Positions 9,033-16,986 of a DNA stretch of 64,000 bases are shown here, one piece after another (the first letter of the stretch is position 1; every line of letters begins with the position of its first letter). This stretch comes from Streptomyces sp. SN-593. Its GTDB lineage: Bacteria; Actinomycetota; Actinomycetes; Streptomycetales; Streptomycetaceae. Location: assembly GCF_016756395.1 (NCBI RefSeq), contig NZ_AP018365.1, positions 6,886,001 to 6,950,000 on the forward strand, in the 5' to 3' direction. The notes under the pieces are model-generated. The model saw only the letters and a list, made by a program, of their open reading frames with translations, was not told where the DNA came from and did no database searches. Position numbers and translations under genes: made by a program.

Positions 9033-9722
9033 ATGGGGACCAGGGCCAGAAGTGGGCACGGGCGCAGGCGCAGGCGGGGCCGGCGGCACGGCGCCGCGTG
9101 GTCGGCCGCGGTGATCGCCGTCGTCGGCGTGTGCGTCGCGGTGTACGTCGTGGCCGGCGGTGGTGGGCGGCTGCCCGCGGGCGCGGACGGCGCGGCGGCC
9201 GCCGCCTCGCGCCCGTCCGCCCCGGCCGCGGCGCCGGCCGGCACGGCGCCGGCGGGCGCGCCGACCAGCGCCCCGCCGTCCGCGTCGCCGTCGGGGCCCG
9301 CCCCGCGGGCGAAGCCCGCCACGCCGAGCGCCACCTCCGCGAAGCCGCCGGAGGCGCCGAAGGCGAGCGGGTCGGGCGCCCCCTCGGTCCTCGCCCCGAC
9401 CACGGGCACCCGCGTCTTCACCCTCGTCAACCACGTCGACGAGACCGTGTGGGTGGGCGCAGGGCAGCAGACCGCGGAGCCCGCCCTCGCCACCACGGGC
9501 TGGGTGCTGCCGCCCGGCGTCACCCTCGCGGTCCGCGTGCCCGACCACTGGAACGGCCGCTTCTGGGGCCGGACCGGCTGCTCCTTCGACGCGTCCGGCC
9601 GAGGCCACTGCGAGACCGGCGACTGCGACGGCCGCTTCCAGTGCCCCGGCTACGGCGCGATCCCCGCCTCGCTGGCCGAGTTCAACCTCAACGCGGCCCC
9701 TGAAGGGCCGAAATGGCCCTGA
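9033..9722 (+). pseudogene. Secreted thaumatin-like protein, truncated at the prophage junction
   Basis: The frame encodes 229 residues: a basic leader, one hydrophobic segment (about 22-42, signal or anchor), an Ala/Pro/Ser-rich linker (to about 125), then a thaumatin-like start: FTLVNHVDETVWVGA, TTGWVLPPG, WNGRFWGRTGCSFD, CETGDCDGRFQCPGYG. Thaumatin-like domains normally run about 200 residues with further disulfides; here only about 95 are present, and the frame ends shortly after LAEFNLN. The phage integrase lies 50 bases downstream. I infer that integration within this gene separated its 3' part, which should lie at the right prophage end beyond the window. Confidence 0.75.
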
Positions 9723-9774
9723 CCTGCTCGAACCGGCTAGGGTGAGCGGCGAATGGGAGACAATTGGGAGATGA
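9675..9774. other. Left prophage junction (attL region)
   Basis: The switch from host thaumatin-like coding sequence to phage DNA falls about here, between the conserved LAEFNL codons (near 9680) and the integrase stop (9775). The exact core cannot be defined without attR or an empty site. Sequences that may take part are an inverted repeat GGGCC/GGCCC (around 9706-9719) and two direct TGGGAGA copies (9754-9760, 9765-9771) that could be integrase arm sites. Confidence 0.6.
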
Positions 9775-11049
9775 TCACTCGCATCCGGCGCCCCGCGCCT
9801 GGAAGGTCTCCCACCGCTTCTGCAACGCATCCATGATGGCACGCTCCATCGGCACCGTCACGCTGCTGTACGTCCCCTCAACGCCCCCCACCTCGTGACC
9901 CATCCGCGACTCCACCGCGAACCGGCTGTGCCCGTCCTCGTCCAGCCATGCCTTGTGGCCGTGCCGCAGCAGATACATCCGCTTGCCCTTGAACAACGGC
10001 ACCTCCGGAAGCGCCGGCCGCGGCTTCCTGCCGCCCCGCTCGTCCACGCCGTCCGCGATCGACCGCCAGTAGTACGCATCGAAGTCCGTTGCCGCCAGGC
10101 TTCCACCCATCAGCGCGGGAAACACCCACGGGCCGTCGTGGGACGCCAGTTGTTCCTTCAGCATCTCCGCCAGGAAGGGGGGGATGACCAGCGTCCGCTT
10201 CGAGTCGTACTTGGGGTCCATGACGTGCAGCTTGCGCTGGTGATACTGCGTCTGCTGCTGGACGCGAATCGCCGGCAGCAGACCGAGGCCGTACCGTTCC
10301 AGGTCGTCCGCGTACCGCTCTTCCTCGTCCTCGTCCAGACGGGGGTCCGACGCAGGCCAGTTGGGATAGCAGTACTCGCGCGGCAGCCCGAACAACTCGC
10401 CAGGACGCATCCCCGTCATCGCCATCGTCCACACCAGCACCTTCCCCGTGCCGTTGCCGAAGAACACCTCGGCATTTCGGGCCAACTGGTCGACGACCTC
10501 AACGGACAGGTCTCGCTTCCGTTCCTTGGGTTTCTTGGTGAACCGGCCGCGCTTCCGGTTGCGCTCGACGGGCGAGACCTTGATGAGCCGAGGGACGGCA
10601 TCGTCAAGAATCATGCCGAGGATCATCATGACGTTGGACGCCCGCCCTTTCCCTACGCGAGTTGCGATGTGTTTTCGGAACGCCCGGTAGGTGATCACAT
10701 CGACGTCCGCAACGCTCATGCGCTCGAAGTAGGGCTTGATGTGAACCTTGATGATGTCGCGGTAGTTCTTCTCGGTGAGCATGCCGACGTCCATCGAATC
10801 CATCCAGGCATCGCACCATTCCGGCATGGGCGTGGCGCCGTCGCGGTTCTTGACGTGCGTGCCGTGCCGGATCTCGTAGAGCTTGTCTAGGCCGTGCTGG
10901 GTGGCGGTCTCCTCATCCGTGAACCCTCCCTTGCTCTCGTAGCGCTTGCGGCCGCCTGCCAGGTACTCGCCGCTCCACCACTTCACGCGGCACGTGCCGC
11001 CACGCCATTCGATGTGGACATGCTTGTGCACTTCGGGCACAGACCTCAC
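9775..11049 (-). CDS. int: Tyrosine-family phage integrase
   Basis: 424 residues. The N-terminal arm and core-binding region (about 1-135) has the beta-rich opening HVHIEWRGGTCRVKWW and a SAM-like helical domain (MLTEKNYRDIIKVHIKPYF). The catalytic domain shows Arg near 215 (TGMRPGELF), Arg-His near 362-363 (LLRHGHKAW), His near 385 (MGHEVGG) and the nucleophile Tyr near 394 (EGTYSSV). The first His of the usual H-x-x-R box is Tyr here. Its stop codon lies beside the left junction, the usual place for integrase. It carries out site-specific insertion and, with an excisionase, excision. The start is GTG 11049, seven bases after the preceding gene's stop. Confidence 0.93.
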   Translation of the reverse strand: MRSVPEVHKHVHIEWRGGTCRVKWWSGEYLAGGRKRYESKGGFTDEETATQHGLDKLYEIRHGTHVKNRDGATPMPEWCDAWMDSMDVGMLTEKNYRDIIKVHIKPYFERMSVADVDVITYRAFRKHIATRVGKGRASNVMMILGMILDDAVPRLIKVSPVERNRKRGRFTKKPKERKRDLSVEVVDQLARNAEVFFGNGTGKVLVWTMAMTGMRPGELFGLPREYCYPNWPASDPRLDEDEEERYADDLERYGLGLLPAIRVQQQTQYHQRKLHVMDPKYDSKRTLVIPPFLAEMLKEQLASHDGPWVFPALMGGSLAATDFDAYYWRSIADGVDERGGRKPRPALPEVPLFKGKRMYLLRHGHKAWLDEDGHSRFAVESRMGHEVGGVEGTYSSVTVPMERAIMDALQKRWETFQARGAGCE

Positions 11050-11055
11050 CCCGTC

Positions 11056-11265
11056 TCAGTTGTTCAGATTGAGTGGACCCAGCGGGCAGCCTTGGCACGC
11101 ACGGCAGTCGCCCCCTTGTCGGGCCACCATCTCGCGCATCACGGCGAGCACGGTCGGGTCGGTCATGTAGTCCGGCGGAGCGATGCAGATCATCTTCTCT
11201 GCCGTGCGACCTACCCATCCCCTGAAATGCGGGCCGTAGTCGGCCACATAGAAGTCGTTGCGCAC
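11056..11265 (-). CDS. Small Cys-rich protein upstream of integrase
   Basis: 69 residues from GTG 11265, which has a run of G (GGGGGGG) about five bases upstream; a longer frame reaches 11385 but lacks a site. The C-terminus has CRACQGCPLG, a possible metal-binding cluster. It ends just before the integrase start, so the two are probably one leftward transcript and it may modulate integration or lysogeny. No family is recognised. Confidence 0.6.
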   Translation of the reverse strand: MRNDFYVADYGPHFRGWVGRTAEKMICIAPPDYMTDPTVLAVMREMVARQGGDCRACQGCPLGPLNLNN

Positions 11266-11429
11266 CAAGTCCCCCCCATTTCGGGATCGGGAGAACCCCC
11301 CAAGGTGTGTGTCCGACTCTGCCACGACCAGGGCCGGTTGGGACCGGCTGGGGCCAAAACAGGCAGCAAGTATTTCCCGACGCACCGTCAGAAACCAGAA
11401 GGTTGTACGCCGAACGGATGAATCTGCGG

Positions 11430-11843
11430 TCAGATGATGCCCTGGCGCTTCAGATCCGCGACAATCCGGTCGCTCAGGTTGCGGATGTCGGGGGCCGGCA
11501 GGTCTGTGGTGCCGATGGAGGCGGACTCCACGATGCGGCGGACGGCGTCATCCCGATCGGTGGGGGTGGCGTCGGCGATGGTCACGGTCGGATCGACGGT
11601 GGACGGGGTGGCGACGGTGGGCTCACCGCCGCCCTTGATGGCGGCGCAGCTTCCGACGGCCCAGCCGAGCTCCTGGTCGATGGCTGCGTAGGCCAGGTCG
11701 CGGACCGGGAGTGCCTCCTCCACGCGTTTCCAGGTGTCTTTGTTGATGCCGGCGGACTTCGCGGCCTTGAGGCGGGCAAGGCCCAGTGCCAGGCGGCGCG
11801 TCTTCACGGCGTCCGCGAGGCGGGGCAGGTCCTCTGTCGACAT
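11430..11843 (-). CDS. HTH repressor-like protein, candidate immunity repressor
   Basis: 137 residues from the ATG at 11843 (MSTEDLPRLADAV). The first ~60 residues can be read as an XRE-type helix-turn-helix (LADAVKTRRLALGLARLKAAKSAGINKDTWKRVE), followed by a polar, Thr/Pro/Asp-rich tail (TVDPTVTIADATPTDRDD) and a C-terminal helix. It is divergent from the Cro-like gene at 12021 across a region with repeated boxes, the standard layout of a repressor/Cro switch. By position it is the best candidate for the lysogeny repressor. It lacks a peptidase domain for self-cleavage, so induction would need another route. Confidence 0.6.
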   Translation of the reverse strand: MSTEDLPRLADAVKTRRLALGLARLKAAKSAGINKDTWKRVEEALPVRDLAYAAIDQELGWAVGSCAAIKGGGEPTVATPSTVDPTVTIADATPTDRDDAVRRIVESASIGTTDLPAPDIRNLSDRIVADLKRQGII

Positions 11844-12020
11844 GCGCCCATCTTGGCAGGGCCAGGAGGGGCCAGCTAGGGCCAACCTCACTAAGGCCGA
11901 AAGACGCGCAGGTCACATGCGCCCCCATGCTCGCACGTGTGTGCGAATCTCTAGAGATCTTGCGCCAACTAAAGCCAACTAGCGCTGGACTTGGGGGCCA
12001 ACTAGAGCTATGTTCAGGGC
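11844..12020. promoter_or_regulatory. Immunity-region operators and divergent promoters
   Basis: The region between the repressor-like and Cro-like genes holds three direct copies of GCCAACTA (11964-11971, 11974-11981, 11997-12004) and near-copies (GCCAGCTAG at 11871-11879, GCCAAC at 11881). The third copy sits between a plausible -35 (CTGGAC, 11985-11990) and -10 (TATGTT, 12009-12014; spacer 18). These are likely binding sites for the repressor or Cro protein. The -10 lies six bases before the Cro ATG. Confidence 0.6.
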
Positions 12021-12266
12021 ATGGAAGTCCTCCCGAGCACCTTCGAGGTGCTAGGGGCGCAAATCCGCAAACGGCGCATGCAGATGGGAATGGGGGCGCG
12101 CGAGCTGGCCGCCAAGGCGCGAATCAGCCGTCGCTACCTCAACCACCTGGAGAACGGCTCGCGCAGCCACATGAGCCCACCGCGCTACATCGATCTGCGC
12201 ACCGCCCTTGACGTGACCGACGAGTACCTCCTCGCCCCACCGAGGCCCAACACCGACAAGGAGTGA
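12021..12266 (+). CDS. Cro-like XRE-family regulator, probably leaderless
   Basis: 81 residues, a single XRE helix-turn-helix: EVLGAQIRKRRMQMGMGARELAAKARISRRYLNHLENGSRS, with helix 2/3 at about 24-43. There is no ribosome binding site before the ATG, and a -10-like TATGTT ends six bases upstream, so translation is probably from a leaderless mRNA, which is common in actinobacteria. Divergent from the repressor-like gene and first in the rightward early region, it is likely the lytic-side regulator. Confidence 0.75.
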   Translation: MEVLPSTFEVLGAQIRKRRMQMGMGARELAAKARISRRYLNHLENGSRSHMSPPRYIDLRTALDVTDEYLLAPPRPNTDKE

Positions 12267-12267
12267 C

Positions 12268-12507
12268 ATGCCCGGCGCCAAGTACGAGAAGTACGGCCGG
12301 CCGAAGGCCCCCACCGACCTCAATCAGGAGTACATGACCGTCCAGGAGACGGCCTACGTCCTGGGGTGCAGCGTCACCTGGCTGCGGAAGTTCCTGCGGA
12401 CGCACCCCAAACTCCAGGCCCGGTCGGGCCGCCGCATCATCACCGACCGCGCTGCGCGGGCGGCGATCTACCGCGCGCAGTCCGGGAAGCTCCCCGCCGC
12501 CGCCTGA
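12268..12507 (+). CDS. Small HTH protein, excisionase-like
   Basis: 79 residues with a MerR/excisionase-type helix-turn-helix: YMTVQETAYVLGCSVTWLRKFLRTHPKL, then a basic wing-like stretch RSGRRIITDRAARAAIYRA. It starts one base after the Cro-like gene's stop, so it is co-transcribed. Size, fold and position fit a recombination directionality factor (excisionase) or a second regulator; the sequence alone cannot decide. Confidence 0.6.
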   Translation: MPGAKYEKYGRPKAPTDLNQEYMTVQETAYVLGCSVTWLRKFLRTHPKLQARSGRRIITDRAARAAIYRAQSGKLPAAA

Positions 12508-12600
12508 CCTACCCCCGCGCGTTGCGGGGCCGCCCGCTCTTGCCCGGACCAGGCGACCCCCGGCGACGCGCTCACCCACTGACGAAAGCGAGGCATCGCC

Positions 12601-13419
12601 TTGAATCCCATCATCCCATCCGAGCCGGGCGAGGTCGTGAAGCTCGACCTGTCCGCCGGTTCCGTACACACCGTCTTGGTCGACGGGCTGCCGCACGTCG
12701 TGTTGCGTCCGGCGATCGAGGCCCTGGGTATGGACTACTCGACCCAGCTCGCCAAGCTCAAGACCCGCTCGTGGGCATCCGTGGGGCAGAGCCCCATGAC
12801 TGGCGCGGACGGCAAGACCTACCAGATGGCCGTCGTCCCGGTCCGGACGTTCCTGATGCTGCTGGCCACGGTCAACGAGAACCGCGTGAAGGAGTCGGCG
12901 CGGAAGACACTGGTCGCGTTCCAGAACGAGACGGCCGACGCCATCGAGGCGTACTGGACGCAGGGCGGCGCGATCAACCCGCGCGCCACCGAGGACCAGC
13001 TCGACTCGCTGATCGCCCGCGCCAAGCAGCAGGCCGAGGTGCTGTCGATCCTCGCGCCGATCGTCTCGCCGGAGTGGCTGGAGACGAAGGGCCGGTTGGT
13101 CGCGGCCCGCGCTCTAGGTGAGGAGCCGGAGCTGGACCCACTGGACGTGCCGCTGTACGTCCCGGACTTCCTGAAGGACAAGGGCCTGAAGCGGGCCCAG
13201 GTCGAGTCGGTGCAGTCCTGGTTCGGCCGGCGTGCCGCCGCCCTGTACGAGGCGGAGCACGGCGAGAAGCCGGGAAAGCGCCAGTCGGATCTACCGAACG
13301 GCTCCGTGCGTGAGACCTACGCGTGGACGGCCCGTCACCTGCCGGTGTTCGAGGAGACGTGGGACCGCTACTACGCGGACCAGTACCCGACCCAGGTCGA
13401 GTTCGGCGGTGCGGCATGA
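12601..13419 (+). CDS. Phage antirepressor-like protein (P22_AR_N-type N-terminus)
   Basis: 272 residues, read from TTG 12601. Residues about 25-120 (VDGLPHVVLRPAIEALGMDYSTQLAKLK, VVPVRTFLMLLATVN, RVKESARKTLVAFQNETADAIEAYW) match the BRO/antirepressor N-terminal domain pattern. The C-terminal half is helical and includes a possible second DNA-binding part (GLKRAQVESVQSWFGRRAAALYEAEHG). Such proteins usually antagonise a repressor. A TTG start is uncommon, but no ATG/GTG with a better site lies upstream. Confidence 0.75.
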   Translation: MNPIIPSEPGEVVKLDLSAGSVHTVLVDGLPHVVLRPAIEALGMDYSTQLAKLKTRSWASVGQSPMTGADGKTYQMAVVPVRTFLMLLATVNENRVKESARKTLVAFQNETADAIEAYWTQGGAINPRATEDQLDSLIARAKQQAEVLSILAPIVSPEWLETKGRLVAARALGEEPELDPLDVPLYVPDFLKDKGLKRAQVESVQSWFGRRAAALYEAEHGEKPGKRQSDLPNGSVRETYAWTARHLPVFEETWDRYYADQYPTQVEFGGAA

Positions 13420-13763
13420 GCGCCCCGGACCCGCAGTTGGCGCCGGCTCTGGCGTTGGCGCAGTTGATCACGGAGTACCCGGCGCGTCCGTTGACGACGT
13501 GGTCGATCGTGGACGGCCGGCTGGAGGGCCGCGTGTACGGCCCGGAGGCGGGCGACCGGGCGGCGGTGGAGTGGTGGGCCGGAGTGCTTGCCGCTGAGCC
13601 GGTGGAGCGGCACATGTTCGAGTACGCGGGGCGCCGCATGCAGGTGGTGGAGGTTGCCGCTGTGTGGCGGGACGTGCCGCTGGTGGTGCAGGTGTCGGTT
13701 CCGGCCGTGCTGGTGCCGTCTCTGTCGTCGCTGGTGCTGGGCCGTGAGCAGGTGGCGGCGTGA
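13416..13763 (+). CDS. Hypothetical early protein
   Basis: 115 residues; its ATG overlaps the antirepressor stop (ATGA). Contains a mixed alpha/beta stretch, TTWSIVDGRLEGRVYG and VEWWAGVLAAEPVERHMFEYAGRRMQVVEVAAVWRDVPLVVQ, which looks like a compact beta-sheet domain. No known motif. Likely accessory to the early operon. Confidence 0.6.
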   Translation: MSAPDPQLAPALALAQLITEYPARPLTTWSIVDGRLEGRVYGPEAGDRAAVEWWAGVLAAEPVERHMFEYAGRRMQVVEVAAVWRDVPLVVQVSVPAVLVPSLSSLVLGREQVAA

Positions 13764-14200
13764 GCGCCCCGTTGAGCGAGCAGCAGCTCGCGAAGATCCA
13801 GGAGATGGCGGCCCGTACCGAGGCGCGTCCGCTGTTGTTCTCGGACTGTGAGGGCCTGGTGAGGGTGTGGGCGGTGTCCGCACTCAAGCGCATCGTCCGA
13901 GACGGCGCCGGCAGGATCGAGAGTTGGTCGGAGCCCTTCTCCTACCGGCCATCGGATCTGGTCGCCGAGATCGAACTCGAAGGGGGCACCTGGGACCCGG
14001 GCGAGGACGAGGCCGACGACCAGCGCCGCCGTGACATCGGTGACCTGGTGGCCGCTCGCGAGGTGCTACCCGCGCTGCTGACCGAGGTCGAGCGGCTGTC
14101 CGCTCAGATGGCCGCGGTCAGGGCGTTCGCCACGAGCCACGAGTACCGGTGGCTGCACGAACTGCTGGACGGCCCCGGCTCGCACGGGGGTGCCCTGTGA
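13760..14200 (+). CDS. Hypothetical early protein
   Basis: 146 residues, GTGA overlap with the gene before. Acidic middle (EIELEGGTWDPGEDEADDQRRRDIGDL), then helices with a short coiled-coil look (LPALLTEVERLSAQMAAVRAF). No family recognised. Confidence 0.6.
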   Translation: MSAPLSEQQLAKIQEMAARTEARPLLFSDCEGLVRVWAVSALKRIVRDGAGRIESWSEPFSYRPSDLVAEIELEGGTWDPGEDEADDQRRRDIGDLVAAREVLPALLTEVERLSAQMAAVRAFATSHEYRWLHELLDGPGSHGGAL

Positions 14201-14490
14201 TGTTCACTCCGGAGTTCGAGAAGGCTCTGCGGCTCCTGGTCGACGCGCCAGCGACGGGTGAGAGGGCGGTCTACCGCGCCTACTTCCGGGTCGCCTTGGA
14301 CGAGATCGACCGGCTGCGGGCGGGCGACGGATACGTGGCGGGTCGGGTCGCGGGTCTGCTGGAGGCGGCGGAGATCGTCGGGAACGACGACGACTGCACC
14401 TGCGGCGGCTGCGACACGTGCGTGGGCCGTGAGCTGGCCGCCAAGGTCCGTGACCGCGCAGACCAGTTGGCCGGGGGTGGCCCGCGATGA
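14200..14490 (+). CDS. Hypothetical protein with a C-x-C-x2-C-x2-C cluster
   Basis: 96 residues; ATG overlaps the previous stop by one base. Helical, with DCTCGGCDTCVG near residue 68, a possible metal site. The middle (FRVALDEIDRLRAG) is amphipathic. Unknown role in the early operon. Confidence 0.55.
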   Translation: MFTPEFEKALRLLVDAPATGERAVYRAYFRVALDEIDRLRAGDGYVAGRVAGLLEAAEIVGNDDDCTCGGCDTCVGRELAAKVRDRADQLAGGGPR

Positions 14491-14549
14491 CGTGGTTCCC
14501 CGAGCCCAAGCCGAAGCCGCAGAAGCCGGGTGGTGGCCACCGTGGCTGA
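14487..14549 (+). CDS. Possible 20-residue peptide
   Basis: ATG overlapping the previous stop; encodes a Pro/Lys-rich peptide (MTWFPEPKPKPQKPGGG...). It overlaps the start of the next gene in another frame. Tight coupling favours translation, but no other support exists. Confidence 0.25.
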   Translation: MTWFPEPKPKPQKPGGGHRG

Positions 14550-14790
14550 CGTGATGCTGGCGCTGGCTGCCGAGACGGTGGTCGGCGGGTCGCTGACCGC
14601 CACCGGGGTCCTGTTGGCGGCGCGTGCGGAGCAGGTTGCCGGGTCGGCCCGTGAGGGCGCGGTGTGGCTGACGGCCCACGTATCTGCCTGCCCGCGCCCG
14701 TCGACCGACACGGCCCGGACGCTGCTGCTGGCGGTCCTCACCACCGTCCTCCGCGCCCACGGCAAGCACCGGGCGGGGGTGGCGGCGTGA
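14530..14790 (+). CDS. Hypothetical small protein
   Basis: 86 residues, GTG start. Ala/Val-rich helices (VADVMLALAAETVVGG, LLAVLTTVLRAHGKHR) but not clearly membrane-spanning. No family recognised; part of the overlapping early gene string. Confidence 0.5.
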   Translation: MVATVADVMLALAAETVVGGSLTATGVLLAARAEQVAGSAREGAVWLTAHVSACPRPSTDTARTLLLAVLTTVLRAHGKHRAGVAA

Positions 14791-15167
14791 CCGCCAACTA
14801 CCCCACGTCCACCGAGACGTTCGGGCATGAGCCGTTCCGTTACGACGGCGTACCCAACTGCATCCGGTGCTACACCGAGCGGCGCGGACGCCGACGCCCC
14901 GTTCCGTGGCCGTGCACGAGCGCCGTCGTCCTCGGCCTGGTCGTGGTGGATGCGGACCGCTGGAACGCCCGCAACCCGGTCGGCACGCCGGTGTGCGCGT
15001 ACCCGCTGGCACGCCCGGAGCACCCGGCGTTCACCCCGGACATGCGCCTCACCACGGCGACCCGCACCCCGGCGTGGCGCCTCGGACACGGCACCTCAGT
15101 GGTGGCCGTGGACGGCTACCCGGGCGGCATCGCACTGACCCACATCGACCCGATCGGCGGTGCGTGA
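14787..15167 (+). CDS. Hypothetical protein with paired Cys motif
   Basis: 126 residues, GTGA overlap. Contains CIRCYTERRGRRRP near 25 and a further Cys near 43, suggesting a small zinc-bound region, then a beta-rich C-terminus (HGTSVVAVDGYPGGIALTHID). No known family. Confidence 0.55.
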   Translation: MTANYPTSTETFGHEPFRYDGVPNCIRCYTERRGRRRPVPWPCTSAVVLGLVVVDADRWNARNPVGTPVCAYPLARPEHPAFTPDMRLTTATRTPAWRLGHGTSVVAVDGYPGGIALTHIDPIGGA

Positions 15168-15286
15168 TGCCCCTGCTCCCGCTCCTGTCCCTCGCCGCCG
15201 TGCTGTGGGCCGGCCTGTGCGCCGCCGCCCTCGCCTGGACCCGCCCCACCCCGACACCCGCCACGCCCGAGGAGGGCAACCGATGA
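15167..15286 (+). CDS. 39-residue single-span membrane peptide
   Basis: ATG overlaps the previous stop by one base and the stop overlaps the next ATG. One hydrophobic helix (LPLLSLAAVLWAGLCAAALAW) followed by a short Pro/Thr tail. The tight coupling on both sides supports a real gene. Confidence 0.55.
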   Translation: MPLLPLLSLAAVLWAGLCAAALAWTRPTPTPATPEEGNR

Positions 15287-15561
15287 ACGGACCGGACCAC
15301 TACCGCGAGGCCGAGCGGCGCCTGCTCATGGCGTGGGAGGACGACTCCACGCCGGAGCGCTCCATGCAACTGGTGGCCGAGGCTCAGGTGCACGCCACGC
15401 TCGCGCTCGCCGCCGCCACCGCGACGCAGACCTCGGTCTCCGCGTTCAGCGCCGACATCAACAGCCGGGACGTGGACGCCTGGGACGACGCCATCGCCCC
15501 GGACAGCAACGCGGCCTCCGCGCACGACGCCGCCGACGACGAGGCGGGTGAGTCCCGGTGA
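15283..15561 (+). CDS. Hypothetical acidic protein
   Basis: 92 residues, ATGA overlap, with GAGGAGG shortly upstream. An N-terminal helical stretch (HYREAERRLLMAWEDD, MQLVAEAQVHATLALAAA) leads to an Asp/Ala-rich acidic tail. No recognised family. Confidence 0.55.
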   Translation: MNGPDHYREAERRLLMAWEDDSTPERSMQLVAEAQVHATLALAAATATQTSVSAFSADINSRDVDAWDDAIAPDSNAASAHDAADDEAGESR

Positions 15562-16070
15562 CCAACGCGATCGACCCGTTCTGGGCCCAGTTGCTGGCCG
15601 AGGAGGCCGCCGCGCGGGGCCGTGTCGCGGACCCGTCCGCGTGCGGTACGTGCCGCCAGCGCGCCGCCGCCGGCGAGCAGGTCGAGCATGACGCCTGCGC
15701 CCAGCGCGCCGTCCTCACCCCGGCCCCGGACGCGCCGAGCTGGGAGGCCATCACCTTCATGACGCGTGAGGAACTGGAGGCGCTGCCCGCCCGGTTCCAC
15801 ACCCCGGTGTTCCTGGACACGGCCAGCCCAAGTGCGTGGGTGTGCGCGGTGTGCTGGGGCGACGGATGGGTCAGCCAGTGGCCGTGCAAGACCGCGACCG
15901 AGAAGGGCACGGAGGTCTTCACGCCCGAGCACCACGTGAAGGAGCTGGCCCCGGTCGCCTCGCTGCGCACGTGCGGCGCCCCGATCCCCGAGGCGCAGCG
16001 CCGCGCCTACTGCTCGGACCGCTGCCGCTGGGCGGATGACGACCACGGGCCGAACGGAGACGACCAGTGA
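15558..16070 (+). CDS. Cys-rich, probably zinc-binding protein
   Basis: 170 residues. Three Cys clusters: CGTCRQRAAAGEQVEHDAC near 32, CAVCWGDGWVSQWPC near 97, and a C-terminal treble-clef-like CGAPIPEAQRRAYCSDRCRWA near 142, which resembles short zinc fingers of phage HNH-associated proteins. Probably binds nucleic acid; role unknown. Confidence 0.6.
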   Translation: MTNAIDPFWAQLLAEEAAARGRVADPSACGTCRQRAAAGEQVEHDACAQRAVLTPAPDAPSWEAITFMTREELEALPARFHTPVFLDTASPSAWVCAVCWGDGWVSQWPCKTATEKGTEVFTPEHHVKELAPVASLRTCGAPIPEAQRRAYCSDRCRWADDDHGPNGDDQ

Positions 16071-16261
16071 TGCCCCGCCCCGCGCAGTGCGACGACGACT
16101 GCGACTACGACGACACCGGCCGCTGGCAGCACCACGCCCGGTGCGCCTCCCGCGACCCGTGGGCCGAGGACATGGCCGTCACGACCGCCCGCGAGGACGG
16201 CTACACGTGGCGCCCCGCCACCGTCCTGCACCTCCCGCAGCGCGACAGGAGGGCATCGTGA
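16070..16261 (+). CDS. Small Asp/Cys-rich protein
   Basis: 63 residues from ATG 16070 (GTG 16067 adds one). The opening CDDDCDYDDTGRW with a later HHARC could chelate a metal. It lies between overlapping neighbours. No family recognised. Confidence 0.5.
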   Translation: MPRPAQCDDDCDYDDTGRWQHHARCASRDPWAEDMAVTTAREDGYTWRPATVLHLPQRDRRAS

Positions 16262-16986
16262 CCGCCCGCGACGAACTGTACGAGCTGGCCGTGTGGGGCG
16301 ACGACCGCACCGCCAACCAGAAGATCGACGCCTACCGCGCCGAGGTGCTGTACGAGGCGATCGCCAACGAGACCATCCCCCACGACCCGCAGCCCGTAGA
16401 CGTACCCACCGGCGACGGCGGCACGTTCACCCTGCGCCTCGTCTGCGGACAGATGCCCATGCGCTGCGTCCGCTGGGGCGCACCCACCTTCTTCCAGCCC
16501 GGCCGGACGTACACCTCCGCCGGGTGGCAGTTCCGCTGCGACACCGTCACCACCCACCCGCACACCGGCGAGCGCGTCGCTCTCGGCTGGGCCCGCATCG
16601 GCCGGTCGGAGTGGACGACGTGCAGTGAGACCGAAGACACCTGGACCGCCGGGCACTGGACCGAGACCACCGATGGCGGTGCGCCCACCAAGGCCATGGA
16701 AGACGCCGAGCCGGACACCCCGGCCCGGCGGGCGGCCCGCGCCATCCAGGCCCTCCACGACCCGGCCGTCATCGGCTACATCATCGGCCCCGACAGCCTG
16801 AGCCTCAGGCTCCACCCGACCACCTGGCAGCAGTGGACGGACTGGCAGAAGCGCCTCGACTGCCCGATCGGACTCACCACGTACCGGGGCGGGTCCGCCA
16901 CGGCACACGGCTGGTGGGACAAGGTGCCGGTCACCGTCACCGCGATCCTCGACCGGCTGTCCACGCGCGACGGCGGTGCCTCCTGA
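16258..16986 (+). CDS. Hypothetical early protein
   Basis: 242 residues, GTG with AGGAGGGC just upstream. N-terminal helical segment, a central beta-rich region with several Trp residues (RCVRWGAPTFFQPGRTYTSAGWQF, ALGWARIGRSEWTTCSETEDTWTAGHWTE), and a helical C-terminal part (LHDPAVIGYIIGPDSLSLRLHPTTWQQWTDWQ). No catalytic motif. It immediately precedes the RecE-like gene. Confidence 0.6.
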   Translation: MTARDELYELAVWGDDRTANQKIDAYRAEVLYEAIANETIPHDPQPVDVPTGDGGTFTLRLVCGQMPMRCVRWGAPTFFQPGRTYTSAGWQFRCDTVTTHPHTGERVALGWARIGRSEWTTCSETEDTWTAGHWTETTDGGAPTKAMEDAEPDTPARRAARAIQALHDPAVIGYIIGPDSLSLRLHPTTWQQWTDWQKRLDCPIGLTTYRGGSATAHGWWDKVPVTVTAILDRLSTRDGGAS

